Source: Streptomyces phaeofaciens (GTDB lineage Bacteria > Actinomycetota > Actinomycetes > Streptomycetales > Streptomycetaceae). Taken from it: 64,000 bases of DNA. Position numbers and translations under genes: made by a program. Shown piece by piece: positions 7,760-16,558 of the stretch (its first letter is position 1; the number at the start of each line of letters is the position of its first letter). The notes below the pieces were generated by a model. The model was not told the origin of the DNA. It made no database searches and saw only the letters and a list, made by a program, of their open reading frames with translations. The stretch is taken from assembly GCF_014648915.1 (NCBI RefSeq), contig NZ_BMSA01000006.1:124001-188000 (forward strand), written 5' to 3'.

Positions 7760-9097
7760 TCAGTCGTCGGAGACCTCGGGCAGCTCCGGCCGGTTGGCCG
7801 CGAGCCGGTCGCCGATGTCCCGCAGCCCCGTGAGGTCGTGCACATCGCCGGGCAGCGCGCCCACTTCGGTCACCGCGACCTCGGGGTGCAGCGAGGCGAA
7901 ACGGTCGCGTGTGCGCTGCTCGCGGGAGAGCAGATGCATCCGCTCGGCGTGCAGCCTCAACAGGCCCGCGGTGAGCCGATCGGTGCCGGGGGAGCCGGGA
8001 GAGTCGGCCCCTTGATCGGACGCGGTACGCGGTGCGGACGGGGATGCGGGAGATTCTGAACTGCCGTACGTGTCGGGAGAGTTACGAAGTCCAGCTTTCC
8101 CGCCGTCCTGATCCACAATGCGGGGCTCTTCAAGATTTTCCGCAGCGGCGAGCGCCCGCTCGGCCGACAGGTGGGCCGCGCCGCTGCCATGGACCCGGTT
8201 GAGCACCAGGCCGGCCAGCGGCATGTTCTCGGCGGCCAGCCGCTCGACGAAGTACGCGGCCTCCCGCAGCGCGTCCCGCTCAGGGGCCGCCACCACCAGG
8301 AACGCCGTCCCCGGCGCCTGGAGCAGCTTGTACGTGGCGTCCGCGCGCGTGCGGAACCCGCCGAACATCGAGTCCATCGCCGCCACGAACGTCTGGACGT
8401 CCTTCAGCAGCTGCCCGCCCAGCAGCTTGCCGAGCGCGCCCGTCATCATCGACATCCCGACGTTCAGGAACTTCATGCCCGCGCGGCCGCCGACCTTGGC
8501 GGGCGCCAGCAGCACCCGGATCAGCTTGCCGTCCAGGAACGAGCCGAGCCGCTTCGGCGCGTCCAGGAAGTCCAGCGCCGAACGGGACGGCGGAGTGTCG
8601 ACGACGATCAGATCCCACTCGTCCCTGGCCCGCAGCTGGCCCAGCTTCTCCATCGCCATGTACTCCTGCGTGCCGGCGAAGCCCGCGGAGAGCGACTGGT
8701 AGAAGGGGTTCGAGAGGATCGCGGACGCCCGCTCGGGGTCCGCGTGCGCCTCGACGATCTCGTCGAAGGTGCGCTTCATGTCGAGCATCATCGCGTGCAG
8801 CTCGCCGCGCGCGGAGTCGTCGATGCCCTTCACCCGGCGCGGGGTGTTGTCCAGCGAGTCGATGCCCATGGACTGGGCGAGCCGGCGGGCCGGGTCGATG
8901 GTCAGGACGACGACCTTGCGGCCCCGCTCGGCCGCCCTGAGGCCCAGTGCCGCCGCCGTCGTCGTCTTGCCGACGCCGCCCGAGCCGCAGCACACCACGA
9001 TGCGGGTCTCCGGGTCGTCGAGCAGCGGATCGATGTCGAGCACGCGCGCGGGGGAGAGCCGGTGCGCTGTCTTTCCCTGGGCCTGGTCGCGGCTCAT
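7760..9097 (-). CDS. ArsA/Get3-like ATPase (second of pair)
   Basis: Deviant-Walker ATPase of the ArsA/Get3 type, 445 residues. The P-loop GSGGVGKTT is at residues 38-46 and the switch motif DTPPSRSALDF follows near the middle. An insertion rich in Ser, Pro and Asp (about residues 323-373; bases 7978-8128), less G/C-biased than its surroundings, interrupts the C-terminal region. Its ATG overlaps the stop of the upstream ATPase by 4 bases, so the two are translationally coupled and probably form a heteromeric pair, as the two halves of ArsA do. Substrate unknown; paralogues in mycobacteria are called anion-transporting ATPases without evidence of transport. Confidence 0.88.
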   Translation of the reverse strand: MSRDQAQGKTAHRLSPARVLDIDPLLDDPETRIVVCCGSGGVGKTTTAAALGLRAAERGRKVVVLTIDPARRLAQSMGIDSLDNTPRRVKGIDDSARGELHAMMLDMKRTFDEIVEAHADPERASAILSNPFYQSLSAGFAGTQEYMAMEKLGQLRARDEWDLIVVDTPPSRSALDFLDAPKRLGSFLDGKLIRVLLAPAKVGGRAGMKFLNVGMSMMTGALGKLLGGQLLKDVQTFVAAMDSMFGGFRTRADATYKLLQAPGTAFLVVAAPERDALREAAYFVERLAAENMPLAGLVLNRVHGSGAAHLSAERALAAAENLEEPRIVDQDGGKAGLRNSPDTYGSSESPASPSAPRTASDQGADSPGSPGTDRLTAGLLRLHAERMHLLSREQRTRDRFASLHPEVAVTEVGALPGDVHDLTGLRDIGDRLAANRPELPEVSDD

Positions 9098-10071
9098 GCG
9101 ATCCCCTGCTTCCGCAGTTCGGTGGCGAGTTCGTACAGGCCCGCGAGGTCCATGCCCTCGGCGTGCAGCGGCAGTTCGTGCAGCGGCAGCTCCAGACCGC
9201 CCAGGACCGCGCGCTGCTCCTGCTCCAGCGCGTGCCGCTCGGCGTACTCCTCGGCCTGCCGGAGCAGCGGGTCCACCAGCCGCTCGGCGTGCCCGCCGCG
9301 CCGCGCCCCGCCGAGCCCCGCGGCGGACAGCGACCGCGCGACAGAGGAACGTCCGACATTGCGGACGAGTTCCACCTCGTCGGCGTCCAACACCTCGGGG
9401 CGGACCATGTTCACGATGACCCGGCCCACCGGCAGCCTGGCCGCGCGCAGCTCGGCGATGCCGTCCGCGGTCTCCTGGACCGGCATCTCCTCGAGCAGCG
9501 TCACCAGGTGGACGGCCGTCTCGGGGGACTTCAGCACCCGCATCACGGCCTGCGCCTGATTGTGTATCGGGCCGATCCGGGCGAGCCCGGCCACCTCGTC
9601 GTTCACGTTCAGGAAGCGGGTGACGCGGCCCGTGGGCGGCGCGTCCATGACGACGTAGTCGTACACGAACCGGCCGCTCCTGTCCTTCCTGCGCACCGCC
9701 TCGCACGCCTTGCCGGTGAGGAGGACGTCCCTCAGGCCGGGTGCGACGGTGGTGGCGAAGTCGATGGCGCCGAGCTTCTTCAGGGCCCGCCCGGCGCTCC
9801 CCAGTTTGTAGAACATCTGGAGGTAGTCCAGAAGGGCCAGTTCGGGGTCGATGGCGAGCGCGTACACCTCCCCGCCGCCCGCCGCGACGGCGATCTTGCG
9901 CTCTTCGTACGGCAACGCCTCCGTCTCGAAGAGCTGCGCGATGCCCTGCCGGCCCTCCACCTCGACGAGAAGCGTCCGCTTCCCTGCCGTGGCGAGGGCC
10001 AGCGCGAGGGCCGCGGCGACCGTCGTCTTTCCGGTCCCGCCCTTGCCGCTGACGACCTGGAGCCTGCTCAC
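9094..10071 (-). CDS. ArsA/Get3-like ATPase (first of pair)
   Basis: Soluble deviant-Walker ATPase, 325 residues with the GTG at 10071. The P-loop GKGGTGKTT is at residues 9-17 and MDAPPTGRVTRFLN is the switch region. I prefer the GTG start because the protein then begins immediately before the first beta strand (VSRLQVVSGKGG); an upstream start at 10158 would add 29 residues without similarity to the fold. It overlaps the downstream partner by 4 bases. Two DnaA-box-like nonamers lie just upstream. The pair and its position next to wblA are conserved in Streptomyces as I recall; function is unknown. Confidence 0.88.
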   Translation of the reverse strand: MSRLQVVSGKGGTGKTTVAAALALALATAGKRTLLVEVEGRQGIAQLFETEALPYEERKIAVAAGGGEVYALAIDPELALLDYLQMFYKLGSAGRALKKLGAIDFATTVAPGLRDVLLTGKACEAVRRKDRSGRFVYDYVVMDAPPTGRVTRFLNVNDEVAGLARIGPIHNQAQAVMRVLKSPETAVHLVTLLEEMPVQETADGIAELRAARLPVGRVIVNMVRPEVLDADEVELVRNVGRSSVARSLSAAGLGGARRGGHAERLVDPLLRQAEEYAERHALEQEQRAVLGGLELPLHELPLHAEGMDLAGLYELATELRKQGIA

Positions 10072-10114
10072 GCCTTCGAGCGTAACCAGTCCGTGCCCGA
10101 GGCAATCGGCAGGC

Positions 10115-10158
10115 TGTGGACAACGGGGTCGTTTATCGGCCACATGGCTTGTGGACAC
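10115..10158. promoter_or_regulatory. Two DnaA-box-like sites
   Basis: TGTGGACAA (10115-10123, complement TTGTCCACA, the preferred Streptomyces DnaA box) and TGTGGACAC (10150-10158) lie in the same orientation 35 bp apart, upstream of the ATPase operon. Two boxes are too few for an origin; a DnaA-responsive promoter is possible but unproven. Confidence 0.35.
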
Positions 10159-10349
10159 CAGCGCGATCGCCGGCCTCGGGGCGTGGGCGCGGCAGGGCGG
10201 TCACGGGCCGTGCGGCGGGTGTGCGGCGAGGCTGCCACCGGCCCCCCGGTGTGCGCGTGGGCGGAGTGGTCGCGGGCCCTGACCGGCGCCCCGACCGGCC
10301 CACCCGGCCGGGACCGGAGCAGCGCCTCGCAACGGATACAGTCGGCCCC

Positions 10350-10508
10350 ATGACCAAGTGGGAATACGCAACCGTGCCGCTGCTCGTCCACGCCACGAAG
10401 CAGATTCTGGACACCTGGGGCGAGGACGGCTGGGAGCTCGTCCAGGTCGTGCCCGGGCCGAACAACCCCGAGCAGCTCGTCGCCTACCTGAAGCGGGCCA
10501 AGGCGTGA
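10350..10508 (+). CDS. DUF4177 domain-containing small protein
   Basis: A 52-residue protein starting MTKWEYATVPLLVHATKQIL and containing WGEDGWELVQVVPG, the compact beta-rich DUF4177 pattern. Its TGA overlaps the GTG of the RidA-family gene by 4 bases (10505-10508), so the two are translationally coupled. Function of the domain is unknown. Confidence 0.82.
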   Translation: MTKWEYATVPLLVHATKQILDTWGEDGWELVQVVPGPNNPEQLVAYLKRAKA

Positions 10509-10969
10509 GCGCCGTCGAGGCGAGGCTCGCCGAGCTGGGCCTGACCCTGCCCGCCGTGGTGCCGCCGCTCGCGGCCTACCAGCCCGCCGTGCAGTCGGGG
10601 CCGTACGTGTTCACGGCCGGCCAGCTGCCCATGGTGGACGGCAAGCTGCCGGTCACCGGCAAGGTCGGCGCGGAGGTCACCCCCGAGGAGGCCAAGCAAC
10701 TGGCCCGCACCTGCGCCCTGAACGCCCTGGCCGCCGTGAAGTCGGTCGCCGGTGATCTGGACCGCATCGCGCGCGTGGTGAAGGTCGTCGGCTTCGTGGC
10801 GTCGGCCTCGGACTTCACCGGCCAGCCCGCCGTCCTCAACGGCGCGAGCGAGCTGCTCGGCGAGGTCCTCGGCGACAAGGGCGTGCACGCGCGCAGCGCG
10901 GTGGGCGTCGCGGTGCTCCCGCTGGACGCGCCGGTGGAGGTCGAGATCCAGGTCGAACTGGTCCCGTAG
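10505..10969 (+). CDS. RidA/YjgF family protein
   Basis: RidA superfamily protein, 154 residues, probably trimeric and cytoplasmic. Characteristic stretches are VQSGPYVFTAGQLP, the central helix with ALNALAAVKSVAGD, and the C-terminal strand with RSAVGVAVLPLDAPVEVE. RidA members hydrolyse reactive imines and enamines made by PLP enzymes; this longer subgroup may differ because the usual RidA Arg appears as HARSAVG, so activity is likely but not certain. It starts inside the stop codon of the DUF4177 gene. Confidence 0.88.
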   Translation: MSAVEARLAELGLTLPAVVPPLAAYQPAVQSGPYVFTAGQLPMVDGKLPVTGKVGAEVTPEEAKQLARTCALNALAAVKSVAGDLDRIARVVKVVGFVASASDFTGQPAVLNGASELLGEVLGDKGVHARSAVGVAVLPLDAPVEVEIQVELVP

Positions 10970-11038
10970 CCGCCGCGGAGGTGCCCTGACCTCGGGCACC
11001 TCTCGAACATTCGCTCCCCAGGGGATAGCCTCGCGCCC

Positions 11039-11920
11039 ATGGCGAATGGGCAGTGGTTTCCGCAGGACTGGCCGGAACGCATCCGCGCGCTCGCGGACGG
11101 CACCCTCACCCCGGTCACCCCGAAACGCGCGGCCACCGTCATGCTCCTGAAGGACCCGAGGGACGGCGGCACGCCCGTCGTGCACATGCTGCGCAGACGC
11201 GCCTCCATGGCCTTCGCCGGAGGCGCGTACGCCTATCCGGGTGGCGGCGTCGACCCGCGCGACGACGAGCGCCAGGTGCGCTGGGCGGGCCCCACGCGCG
11301 CGTGGTGGGCCGAGCGGCTCGGCGTCGACGGGGCGGGCGCCCAGGCGATCGTCTGCGCGGCCGTGCGTGAGACGTACGAGGAGGCCGGTGTCCTGCTCGC
11401 GGGGCCGACCCCCGATTCCGTGGTCGGGGACACGACCGGCGACGACTGGGAGGCGGACCGGGCCGCCGTGGCCGCCCGTGAGCTGTCCTTCGCGGAGTTC
11501 CTCGACCGCCGCGGCCTGGTCCTGCGCTCCGACCTGTTGGGCGCCTGGACGCGCTGGATCACCCCGGAGTTCGAGTCCCGCCGCTACGACACCTGGTTCT
11601 TCGTGGCCGCGCTCCCCGAGGGCCAGCGCACCCGCAACGCCTCCACGGAGGCCGACCGCACGGTGTGGATCCGCCCCGGCGAGGCCGCCGAGCGGTACGA
11701 CGAGGGCGAGCTGACGATGATGCCGCCCACCATCGCGACCCTGCGCCAGCTGATGCCGTACGGCTCGGCGGCGGACGCACTGGCCGCGGCGCCCGGCCGT
11801 GACCTCACGCCGGTCCTCGCCCGGGCTCGGCTGGCCGACGGCGAGGTCGTGCTGTCCTGGCCGGGCCACGACGAGTTCACCAAGCACATCCCGACCGCCG
11901 CCGGTGGAGGCCCCGCATGA
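11039..11920 (+). CDS. NUDIX hydrolase
   Basis: Nudix-fold hydrolase, 293 residues. The Nudix helix reads AAVRETYEEAGVLL, giving the REx2EE core that binds Mg2+, preceded at some distance by PGGGVD; the spacing between the two is longer than in small Nudix enzymes, as in the larger NUDT19-like proteins. Its last codon overlaps the start of the following metallo-beta-lactamase-fold gene by 4 bases (11917-11920), so they form an operon. The nucleotide substrate cannot be predicted; a CoA-derivative substrate would fit the NUDT19-like architecture. Confidence 0.88.
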   Translation: MANGQWFPQDWPERIRALADGTLTPVTPKRAATVMLLKDPRDGGTPVVHMLRRRASMAFAGGAYAYPGGGVDPRDDERQVRWAGPTRAWWAERLGVDGAGAQAIVCAAVRETYEEAGVLLAGPTPDSVVGDTTGDDWEADRAAVAARELSFAEFLDRRGLVLRSDLLGAWTRWITPEFESRRYDTWFFVAALPEGQRTRNASTEADRTVWIRPGEAAERYDEGELTMMPPTIATLRQLMPYGSAADALAAAPGRDLTPVLARARLADGEVVLSWPGHDEFTKHIPTAAGGGPA

Positions 11921-12747
11921 CGGACGCGAGCACCCTTCCCGGCCGGCCCCGCGGCGGAGTCCTCTCCGGACCGGCCACCGCGCGTGCCGTCAACGTCCTC
12001 GCGCCCAACGCCTCCGCGATGACCCTGGACGGCACCAACACCTGGATCGTCGCCGAGCCCGACTCCGAGCTGGCGGTCGTGATCGACCCGGGCCCGCTGG
12101 ACGAGGGCCATCTCCGCGCGGTCGTGGACACCGCCGAGCGGGCGGGCAGGCGCGTCGCCCTGACCCTGCTCACGCACGGCCACCCCGACCACGCCGAGGG
12201 CGCCGTCCGCTTCGCCGAGCTGACCGGCACGCGCGTGCGTGCCCTGGACCCGGCGCTGCGGCTCGGCGACGAGGGCCTGGGCGCCGGGGACGTGGTCGCC
12301 GTGGGCGGACTGGAGCTGCGGGTCGTGCCGACCCCCGGCCACACCGCCGACTCGCTCTGCTTCCACGTCCCGGCCGACCGGGCGGTCCTCACCGGCGACA
12401 CGGTCCTCGGCCGCGGCACGACGGTCGTGGCGCACCCCGACGGCCGGCTCGGCGACTATCTGGACTCCCTGCGGCGTCTGAGGTCCCTCACGGTCGACGA
12501 CGGCGTCCACACCGTCCTCCCGGGCCACGGACCCGTCCTGGAGGACGCCCAGGGCGCCGTGGAGTTCTATCTCGCCCATCGTGCCCACCGCCTCGCCCAG
12601 GTCGAGACGGCCGTCGAGAACGGCTTCCGCACCCCCGCCGAGGTCGTCGCCCATGTGTACGTCGACGTCGACCGCTCCCTGTGGCCGGCGGCGGAGCTGT
12701 CGGTCCGGGCCCAGATGGAGTACCTCCAGGACCACGGGCTCATCTAG
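11917..12747 (+). CDS. MBL-fold metallo-hydrolase
   Basis: Metallo-beta-lactamase fold hydrolase, 276 residues, with the zinc motif HGHPDHAEG, a second ligand region PTPGHTADS, the Asp ligand in LTGDTVLG and a final His in LPGHGPV, so the binuclear site is complete. The architecture resembles LACTB2-like hydrolases, which carry a C-terminal winged-helix-like extension (here TAVENGFRTPAEVVAHVY). Translationally coupled to the Nudix gene. Its stop codon overlaps that of the convergent nucleotidyltransferase gene in the sequence CTAG. Confidence 0.88.
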   Translation: MTDASTLPGRPRGGVLSGPATARAVNVLAPNASAMTLDGTNTWIVAEPDSELAVVIDPGPLDEGHLRAVVDTAERAGRRVALTLLTHGHPDHAEGAVRFAELTGTRVRALDPALRLGDEGLGAGDVVAVGGLELRVVPTPGHTADSLCFHVPADRAVLTGDTVLGRGTTVVAHPDGRLGDYLDSLRRLRSLTVDDGVHTVLPGHGPVLEDAQGAVEFYLAHRAHRLAQVETAVENGFRTPAEVVAHVYVDVDRSLWPAAELSVRAQMEYLQDHGLI

Positions 12748-13622
12748 GGCGGGCCCGGTCGGGCCCCGGTGGAGCCCGGGCGGCGGGGGAGCTGCTCGGG
12801 GCGCGGTGCCTTGACGCCGTGCACGCGCGTGTACTCCTCCACGAGCCACGGCCCCAGGTCGTCGACGTAGGAGGCGAGGACCGCGGGGTCGCCGGTCGGC
12901 TCGTAGCCGAGGACGGCGGCCGACCGCAGCTGCCGGGCCCGCCGCGGGTAGTACCCGGCGAACGCCTCCGCCATCTCGTGCAGATCGCTGCTCCAGCCGT
13001 TCCAGCGGGGCATGACCAGCGTGAACGCCGTGCGTACGAGGTGGCGGGACATGAACCGGACGACGGGCCTGCGGGCCTGCTCGGGGTCCTCGGCGTACGC
13101 GGTGCCCGCGACGCGTTCGCGCCAGCGGGGCAGCAGCAGGGCGAGGTCGCCGTTGGTCTCGCGCGCGAGCAGCCCGTCGGGACGGTAGCGGGGCAGGTGC
13201 TCGGCGAGGTCGTCCCCGAGCAGCGGGGTGCACAGGCAGGCGACGAAGAACCCGAGGTCGTACGTCTCCAGGTCGCTCAGCAGGCGCTCCCGGCCGTGGA
13301 GCAGCGTGCCGCCGCCGTCGATCTGCGGGAACTCCTGGTCGAGCGCCTCGACCAGGGCACGGCCCCCGGCGCGGTCCGCCTCGGTCGGCTCCTCGTGGAG
13401 GGCGACCAGGAGGTCCAGGTCGCTGCGGCCCACGCGCGCGGTGCCGCGCGGGATCGACCCGTAGAGGTACGCGCTGTGCAGCCGCGTCCCGTAGAGGTCG
13501 GGGAGCCGGTCTCGGACGGCCGCGACGACGGGCCGGAACACGCCCGGCACGCGCGCGAGGGAGCCCTCGCGGACGATGTGTCCCCGGGCGTCGAGGCCTC
13601 GGCGGGGAACCGTTTCAGCCAT
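12744..13622 (-). CDS. Nucleotidyltransferase domain protein
   Basis: Protein of 292 residues with a pol-beta-type nucleotidyltransferase core: GSIPRGTARVGRSDLDLLV gives the G-S-x(n)-D-x-D metal-binding pattern of aminoglycoside adenylyltransferase-like enzymes. The C-terminal half is helical, as in the ANT or DUF4111-type proteins. The ATG at 13622 begins MAETVPRRG. It converges on the metallo-hydrolase gene, with the two stop codons sharing bases 12744-12747. I cannot say whether it modifies a drug or another small molecule; nothing around it suggests a resistance cassette. Confidence 0.75.
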   Translation of the reverse strand: MAETVPRRGLDARGHIVREGSLARVPGVFRPVVAAVRDRLPDLYGTRLHSAYLYGSIPRGTARVGRSDLDLLVALHEEPTEADRAGGRALVEALDQEFPQIDGGGTLLHGRERLLSDLETYDLGFFVACLCTPLLGDDLAEHLPRYRPDGLLARETNGDLALLLPRWRERVAGTAYAEDPEQARRPVVRFMSRHLVRTAFTLVMPRWNGWSSDLHEMAEAFAGYYPRRARQLRSAAVLGYEPTGDPAVLASYVDDLGPWLVEEYTRVHGVKAPRPEQLPRRPGSTGARPGPP

Positions 13623-13768
13623 GGGGCACCTGTGCCGGCCCGGGGTCCGTCCGTCCAACGCCCGACAGCGAGGCCGTTCGGGCCGGAGCGGTGGTCCGGG
13701 GCTCGGTGGTCCGGGGCGCGGCCCCCGGTGACGGACGCACCGACGGACCTCGCCCCTCGGGCGGACGG

Positions 13769-14443
13769 TTACCGGGAACGCTTCGCGAGCCGCTCCACGT
13801 CCAGCAGGATCACGGCCCGGGCCTCCAGGCGGAGCCACCCGCGCTGGGCGAAGTCGGCGAGTGCCTTGTTGACCGTCTCACGGGACGCGCCGACGAGCTG
13901 GGCCAGCTCCTCCTGCGTCAGGTCGTGGACGACGTGGATGCCTTCCTCGGACTGCACGCCGAAGCGGCGCGAGAGGTCCAGCAGGGCGCGTGCCACGCGG
14001 CCGGGGACGTCCGAGAAGACCAGGTCGGACATGGCGTCGTTGGTCTTGCGCAGGCGCCGGGCGACGGCGCGCAGCAGGGCGGAGGCCACCTCGGGCCGGG
14101 CGTTCAGCCAGGGCTGGAGGTCGCCGTGGCCGAGGCCGAGCAGCTTGACCTCGGTCAGCGCGGTGGCGGTCGCCGTGCGCGGGCCCGGGTCGAAGAGCGA
14201 CAGCTCGCCGATGAGCTCGCTGGGGCCGACCACCGCCAGCATGTTCTCCCGGCCGTCCGGGGACGTGCGGTGAAGTTTCACCTTGCCCTCGGTGACGACG
14301 TAGAGCCGGTCGCCCGGGTCGCCCTCGTGGAACAGGGAGTCGCCACGGGCGAGGGTCACCTCACTCATGGAGGCGCGCAGCTCAGCGGCCTGCTCGTCGT
14401 CGAGAGCCGCGAAGAGCGGGTTGCGCCGCAGAACGTCGTCCAC
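13769..14443 (-). CDS. crp: Cyclic-AMP receptor protein Crp
   Basis: Crp/Fnr-type regulator, 224 residues from a GTG start, the length I recall for Streptomyces Crp. The N-terminal cyclic-nucleotide domain shows GDSLFHEGDPGDRLYVV and the phosphate cassette region IGELSLFDPGPRTATATA; the C-terminal winged helix-turn-helix reads LTQEELAQLVGASRETVNKALADF. In S. coelicolor Crp controls germination, colony development and antibiotic output. It is divergent from nth, and a site fitting the reported Streptomyces Crp consensus lies about 90 bp upstream of its start, suggesting autoregulation. Confidence 0.95.
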   Translation of the reverse strand: MDDVLRRNPLFAALDDEQAAELRASMSEVTLARGDSLFHEGDPGDRLYVVTEGKVKLHRTSPDGRENMLAVVGPSELIGELSLFDPGPRTATATALTEVKLLGLGHGDLQPWLNARPEVASALLRAVARRLRKTNDAMSDLVFSDVPGRVARALLDLSRRFGVQSEEGIHVVHDLTQEELAQLVGASRETVNKALADFAQRGWLRLEARAVILLDVERLAKRSR

Positions 14444-14533
14444 GAGTTCTCTCCTTGTCGACCTGCTCAGGGGATCTTGCTCCCCCTTGGTACCAGGGGA
14501 CCGTGTTCCCCATTTTGCCGGACGGTCCAAACA

Positions 14534-14547
14534 GTGTGATCTGTCAC
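14534..14547. promoter_or_regulatory. Crp-binding consensus site upstream of crp
   Basis: GTGTGATCTGTCAC fits GTG-N6-GNCAC, the consensus I recall for S. coelicolor Crp. It lies in the crp-nth divergent gap. A second near-palindrome centred on GGTACC lies close by, near 14491. Autoregulation is inferred. Confidence 0.6.
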
Positions 14548-14650
14548 AAGGATGCCGTACACATGTCCCGTGGTAAGCGGCAGGGGTCCAATTGGGGGCT
14601 GATCTTCTGGGTCCGGGGCGGATGTCGGTGCCGGGCTTTAGGCTGGCCGG

Positions 14651-15682
14651 GTGTCCAAAACGCCGGTGAGAGCACAGGCCAAGGGGGCTGGGCGGGTGGT
14701 TGCGCGTCGTGATTCCGCCGAGGGCGAACAGACCTCCGGTGACGGCAAGAAAGCGGCAAAGGTGACAAAGAAGGCTCCCTCGAAGACTGCCTCCGGGACT
14801 CCGTCCGAGGCTCTCCCGAAGACCGTCTCGAAGACTTCCCCCGTGACTCCTGCCGCGAAGTCGGCCGCGACTCCCGCCGCGACCGTCCGCCGCTCCGCCG
14901 CCAGGAAGCCCGAGTCCCGTACGGCCCTGGTCCGCCGGGCCCGCCGGATCAACCGCGAGCTCGCCGAGGTCTACCCCTACGCCCACCCCGAGCTGGACTT
15001 CGAGAACCCCTTCCAACTCGTGGTCGCCACCGTCCTGTCCGCCCAGACCACCGACCTCCGGGTCAACCAGACGACTCCGGCCCTGTTCGCCAAGTACCCC
15101 ACCCCCGAGGACCTGGCCGCCGCCGACCCGGCGGAGGTCGAGGAGATCCTTCGCCCCACCGGCTTCTTCCGCGCCAAGACCAGGTCGGTCATAGGGCTCT
15201 CCCAGGCCCTGGTGGAGCAGTTCGGCGGTGAGGTCCCCGGCCGGCTGGAGGACCTGGTCAAGCTGCCCGGCGTCGGCCGCAAGACCGCCTTCGTGGTGCT
15301 GGGCAACGCGTTCGGCCGCCCCGGGATCACCGTGGACACCCACTTCCAGCGGCTCGTACGGCGCTGGAAGTGGACCGAGGAGACCGAGCCGGACAAGATC
15401 GAGGCCGCCGTCGGCGCACTCTTCCCGAAGAGCGAGTGGACGATGCTCTCGCACCACGTGATCTTCCACGGCCGCCGGATGTGCCACGCCCGCAAGCCCG
15501 CCTGCGGCGCCTGCCCCATCGCCCCGCTCTGCCCCGCGTACGGCGAGGGCGAGACGGACCCCGAGAAGGCGAAGAAGCTCCTGAAGTACGAGAAGGGAGG
15601 CTTCCCCGGCCAGCGGCTCAACCCGCCGCAGTCCTACCTCGACGCGGGCGGCCGGCCGGCCCCGCCGCTGGGGGCCGGATGA
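14651..15682 (+). CDS. nth: Endonuclease III
   Basis: Base-excision repair glycosylase/AP lyase, 343 residues from a GTG. The helix-hairpin-helix LPGVGRKTA carries catalytic Lys211, the GPD Asp is Asp229 in VDTHFQR, and the [4Fe-4S] loop is present as Cys-x6-Cys-x2-Cys-x5-Cys near residues 278-294. The first roughly 95 residues are an Ala/Lys/Thr/Pro-rich low-complexity extension absent from the E. coli enzyme (211 residues); it probably adds non-specific DNA contact. It starts an operon-like run with the Nudix and MarP-like genes, and is divergent from crp as in S. coelicolor. Confidence 0.94.
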   Translation: MSKTPVRAQAKGAGRVVARRDSAEGEQTSGDGKKAAKVTKKAPSKTASGTPSEALPKTVSKTSPVTPAAKSAATPAATVRRSAARKPESRTALVRRARRINRELAEVYPYAHPELDFENPFQLVVATVLSAQTTDLRVNQTTPALFAKYPTPEDLAAADPAEVEEILRPTGFFRAKTRSVIGLSQALVEQFGGEVPGRLEDLVKLPGVGRKTAFVVLGNAFGRPGITVDTHFQRLVRRWKWTEETEPDKIEAAVGALFPKSEWTMLSHHVIFHGRRMCHARKPACGACPIAPLCPAYGEGETDPEKAKKLLKYEKGGFPGQRLNPPQSYLDAGGRPAPPLGAG

Positions 15683-15771
15683 GGGAGGCGGCGACCGGAA
15701 GACGTCCGACGGAACGATCTACCGGTCCTCACGCGTTGGACCGGGCGGAACGGGGGGTGATGCGACGGTGA
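15679..15771 (+). CDS. Possible 30-residue coupling ORF between nth and Nudix
   Basis: An ATG overlapping the nth stop (ATGA) opens a 30-codon frame whose TGA overlaps the GTG start of the Nudix gene (GTGA). The product would be [20 protein letters not shown]... and is Arg-rich with no recognised domain. Exact 4-base overlaps at both ends suggest translational relay rather than a functional peptide; it could also be chance. Confidence 0.3.
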   Translation: MREAATGRRPTERSTGPHALDRAERGVMRR

Positions 15772-16463
15772 CGCGAGCGAGCGATACGCAGGGCGGTCCG
15801 GTGACGCTCAGCAAGAAGGGCCTGCCCGGCTGGCTGGACCCGGTGGTGCACGCCGTGGAGACGGTCGAGCCGCTCCAGCTCAGCCGCTTCCTGCCGCCCG
15901 AGGACGGCGCGGGGCGGCAGTCGGCCGTCCTGGTCCTGTTCGGCGAGGGCGAGCACGGCCCCGAGCTGCTGCTCATGGAGCGGGCCGGCTCCCTGCGGTC
16001 GCACGCGGGCCAGCCCTCCTTCCCCGGCGGCGCCCTCGACCCGGAGGACGGCGATCCGCACGGCGACGGCCCGCTGCGGGCCGCACTGCGCGAGGCCGAG
16101 GAGGAGACGGGCCTGGATCCGTCCGGCGTCCAGCTCTTCGGCGTGCTGCCCAAGCTGTACATCCCGGTCAGCGGCTTCGTCGTCACCCCGGTCCTGGGCT
16201 GGTGGCGCGTGCCGAGCCCGGTGGGCGTCGTCGATCCGAACGAGACGGCGCGGGTCTTCACCGTCTCCGTGGCCGATCTCACGGACCCCGAGCACCGCGC
16301 CACGACCGTCCACCCCAGCGGCCACCGAGGACCGGCATTTCTGGTCGAATCGGCCCTGGTCTGGGGCTTCACCGCCGGCATCATCGACCGCCTGCTGCAC
16401 TACGCGGGCTGGGAGCGCCCCTGGGACCGCGAGAAGCAGGTCCCGCTGGACTGGAGGTCATGA
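15768..16463 (+). CDS. CoA diphosphatase-type NUDIX hydrolase
   Basis: Nudix hydrolase of 231 residues with the CoA-pyrophosphatase signature LLLMERAGSLRSHAGQPSFPGGALD directly followed by the Nudix box ALREAEEETGLDP (shown here in two parts). This combination marks the NUDT7/NUDT8/YeaB group, which cleaves CoA and its derivatives to acyl-phosphopantetheine and 3',5'-ADP. It starts with GTG inside the stop codon of the small upstream frame and precedes the MarP-like protease gene by about 95 bp. Confidence 0.88.
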   Translation: MTRASDTQGGPVTLSKKGLPGWLDPVVHAVETVEPLQLSRFLPPEDGAGRQSAVLVLFGEGEHGPELLLMERAGSLRSHAGQPSFPGGALDPEDGDPHGDGPLRAALREAEEETGLDPSGVQLFGVLPKLYIPVSGFVVTPVLGWWRVPSPVGVVDPNETARVFTVSVADLTDPEHRATTVHPSGHRGPAFLVESALVWGFTAGIIDRLLHYAGWERPWDREKQVPLDWRS

Positions 16464-16558
16464 CAGGGTGTCGTCCGTGCTGTGTCCGCCTGGGGAACGC
16501 CCCCCGGCCCCCGGCCGACCTGTAGGGACCGCGAACTGATGAGGCGAGGCGCGAAGCG

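Noticed and set aside
10115..10158. Replication origin or plasmid origin
   Set aside because: Only two DnaA-like boxes and no dnaA, dnaN or rep gene nearby.
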